Source: Candidatus Faecivivens stercoripullorum
Lineage (GTDB): Bacteria; Bacillota; Clostridia; Oscillospirales; Ruminococcaceae
DNA length: 6,614 nucleotides
Assembly (NCBI GenBank): GCA_018715285.1
Contig: DVLW01000246.1
Span: 1-6,614, forward strand
Reading direction: 5' to 3'
The notes beneath the pieces are model-generated. The model was not told where the DNA came from, searched no databases, and was given only the letters and a program-made list of their open reading frames with translations. Each line of letters starts with the position of its first letter. Position 1 is the first letter of the stretch. The translations under genes and the position numbers were made by a program. Shown here in pieces: positions 6,275 through 6,614 of this stretch.

Positions 6275-6280
6275 TCCTTT
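6275..6280 (-). promoter_or_regulatory. Ribosome binding site of pgmB
   Basis: AAAGGA on the - strand lies nine bases before the ATG at 6265. Together with the promoter position it rules out the longer open frame, whose first codon (6346) overlaps the -35 element. The in-frame ATG at 6301 would be only about ten bases from the predicted transcript start and has no such site. Confidence 0.75.
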
Positions 6281-6317
6281 ACTAAAAATTCTGATAAACA
6301 TACAGTTATCTAATTTT

Positions 6318-6346
6318 ATTATAATACATTTTTCCGGATTGGTCAA
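6318..6346 (-). promoter_or_regulatory. Near-consensus sigma-A promoter of pgmB
   Basis: On the - strand TTGACC (6346-6341) and TATAAT (6323-6318) are separated by exactly 17 bases, matching eleven of twelve consensus positions. Transcription should start near 6311, giving a leader of about 45 bases. The -10 region is symmetric: TATAAT can also be read on the + strand at 6320-6325, although no good -35 lies to its left. Confidence 0.88.
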
Positions 6347-6389
6347 GTAGTTTTAGAAAAAACTGACAATTTTTTTACATAGCGGCCTT

Positions 6390-6409
6390 CGCGCGCGTGC
6401 GCATATGTG
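6390..6409. repeat. Twenty-base alternating pyrimidine-purine tract
   Basis: From C6390 to G6409 every step alternates pyrimidine and purine, first as a pure CG run of eight bases, then through TG, CG, CA and TA steps. Such sequence is a classic candidate for left-handed Z-DNA under negative supercoiling. It lies about 45 bases upstream of the pgmB -35 element and overlaps the left arm of the terminator stem by four bases. Confidence 0.8.
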
Positions 6410-6440
6410 GGCACAGCCCACACTCTTTTATTTCATTTTC
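6406..6440 (+). terminator. Rightward intrinsic terminator with no gene in front of it
   Basis: TGTGGGC (6406-6412) and GCCCACA (6416-6422) form a perfect seven-base-pair stem with the three-base loop ACA. It is followed by CTC and a T-rich tract starting TTTTATTTCATTTTC. The polarity is clear because only the + strand side is T-rich. No + strand gene precedes it in the window after 3399, and that gene has its own terminator. Confidence 0.65.
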
Positions 6441-6465
6441 TTTTATTTTGTTTTATTTTATTTAG
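6426..6465. repeat. Eight T-rich pentamers in register
   Basis: The stretch divides into eight consecutive five-base units of the type TTTTN: TTTTA, TTTCA, TTTTC, TTTTA, TTTTG, TTTTA, TTTTA and TTTAG. On the - strand it forms a series of A4 blocks each separated by one base. It follows the terminator stem directly and provides its U-rich tail. Confidence 0.75.
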
Positions 6466-6469
6466 TGTC

Positions 6470-6532
6470 ATTTTTGCAGCAAAAAGAGGGGTTTCTGCGA
6501 CAAAATCCCGCGTTTCTGCAACGTAAACATAA
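6470..6532. repeat. Three direct repeats with exact 21-base spacing
   Basis: Copies begin at 6470 (ATTTTTGCAGC), 6491 (GTTTCTGCGAC) and 6512 (GTTTCTGCAAC), giving the consensus RTTTYTGCRRC; the second and third differ at one position. The period is 21 bases, two turns of the helix, so the copies face the same side of the DNA. The first copy overlaps a perfect odd palindrome, TTTTTGC-A-GCAAAAA (6471-6485). The arrangement resembles a tandem binding site for a DNA-binding protein; the protein is unknown. Confidence 0.6.
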
Positions 6533-6614
6533 ATATTATCTGATAAAATTTCACATCTCATTCATAATCAACATTTTTGTAACACTGCGTTACTCAAAAT
6601 TATACGGTTAGTTT

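Larger units (their letters stand above)
6266..6614. other. Gene-free region upstream of pgmB with dense sequence structure
   Basis: No credible gene was found in these 349 bases. A 68-codon frame at 6405-6611 on the + strand consists largely of Phe/Tyr/Leu from a T-rich repeat, has no ribosome binding site and is treated as spurious. In order the region holds the pgmB leader and promoter, a T-rich/A-rich stretch, a 20-base alternating pyrimidine-purine run (6390-6409), a + strand terminator, T-rich pentamers (6426-6465), a palindrome and phased direct repeats (6470-6532), and a small inverted repeat GTAAC/GTTAC (6579-6593). The right end is AT-rich and may carry the promoter of a gene beyond the window: TATACG or TTATAC near 6600 with TTGTAA at 6577-6582 facing right, or TATAAT (6604-6599) facing left. 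Confidence 0.7.

Noticed and set aside
6266..6346. A 27-codon N-terminal extension of pgmB
   Set aside because: The extended start overlaps the -35 element of a near-consensus promoter, and family members begin just before the FDLDG motif.
6471..6485. TTTTTGC-A-GCAAAAA as a terminator
   Set aside because: It is a near-continuous palindrome with a one-base centre, so it cannot form a proper RNA hairpin loop without losing pairs, and no T-run follows it on the + strand. It is better viewed as a possible protein-binding site or part of the phased repeats.
6470..6532. The three direct repeats as a CRISPR array or replication iterons
   Set aside because: The conserved part is only about 11 bases with 10-base gaps, too short for CRISPR repeats and spacers. 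There is no replication initiator gene or other origin signature in the window.
6405..6611. A 68-codon + strand frame starting MWAQPTLFYFIFFYF
   Set aside because: It starts inside the Z-prone tract and terminator stem, lacks a ribosome binding site, and its Phe/Tyr run comes from the T-rich pentamers. It could mimic a small membrane peptide, but nothing supports translation.
1..6614. Insertion sequences, prophage genes, toxin-antitoxin pairs or defence genes
   Set aside because: No transposase, integrase, nuclease or known toxin motif was found in any plausible frame, and no long terminal inverted repeats flank any block.

Overview
The window looks like chromosome of a Gram-positive, Clostridia-type bacterium (Bacillota, plausibly an Oscillospirales/Ruminococcaceae gut lineage). 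The reasons are strong AAGGAG-type ribosome binding sites, sigma-A-like promoters, short U-tailed intrinsic terminators, mid-range GC, and a two-component sensor whose kinase core has the 'FVRGD...EGSGLGLSIA' signature common in that group. This taxonomic call is inference; no marker gene is present. No phage, IS, CRISPR, tRNA or rRNA signature was seen.

Left part, + strand (1-3458): the tail of a small membrane protein runs in from the left edge and ends at an intrinsic terminator. A promoter region follows, with an extended -10 and a second possible promoter, driving a two-gene operon: an OmpR/PhoB-family response regulator (325-1023) and, 27 bases later, a large multi-spanning sensor histidine kinase (1051-3399). 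The operon closes with a strong terminator. The kinase has an extracytoplasmic domain, about six membrane segments and an unusual basic C-terminal tail of about 110 residues after the ATPase domain.

Right part, - strand (3482-6265): three genes read leftward and converge on the two-component operon. In transcription order they are a beta-phosphoglucomutase-type HAD phosphatase/mutase (pgmB-like, 6265-5630), an unrecognised four-segment membrane protein with a long Ser/Thr/Gln-rich N-terminus (5530-4460), and an unrecognised protein with one membrane segment at each end and a large external domain (4306-3482). pgmB has a near-consensus promoter with 17-base spacing. The two membrane-protein genes have good ribosome binding sites but no convincing promoters. 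They sit behind stable hairpins, so they may depend on read-through or on promoters not recognisable here. For all three genes the best start lies inside the longest open frame.

The last 349 bases (6266-6614) hold no credible gene but are rich in structure: a -10 that reads TATAAT on both strands, a 20-base alternating purine-pyrimidine run, an intrinsic terminator facing right with no gene in front of it, eight T-rich pentamers in register, a 15-base palindrome, and three copies of an 11-base motif spaced exactly 21 bases apart. This segment, together with the two unrecognised membrane proteins and the kinase tail, is the most interesting part of the window. I found no clear evidence of a complete novel system.
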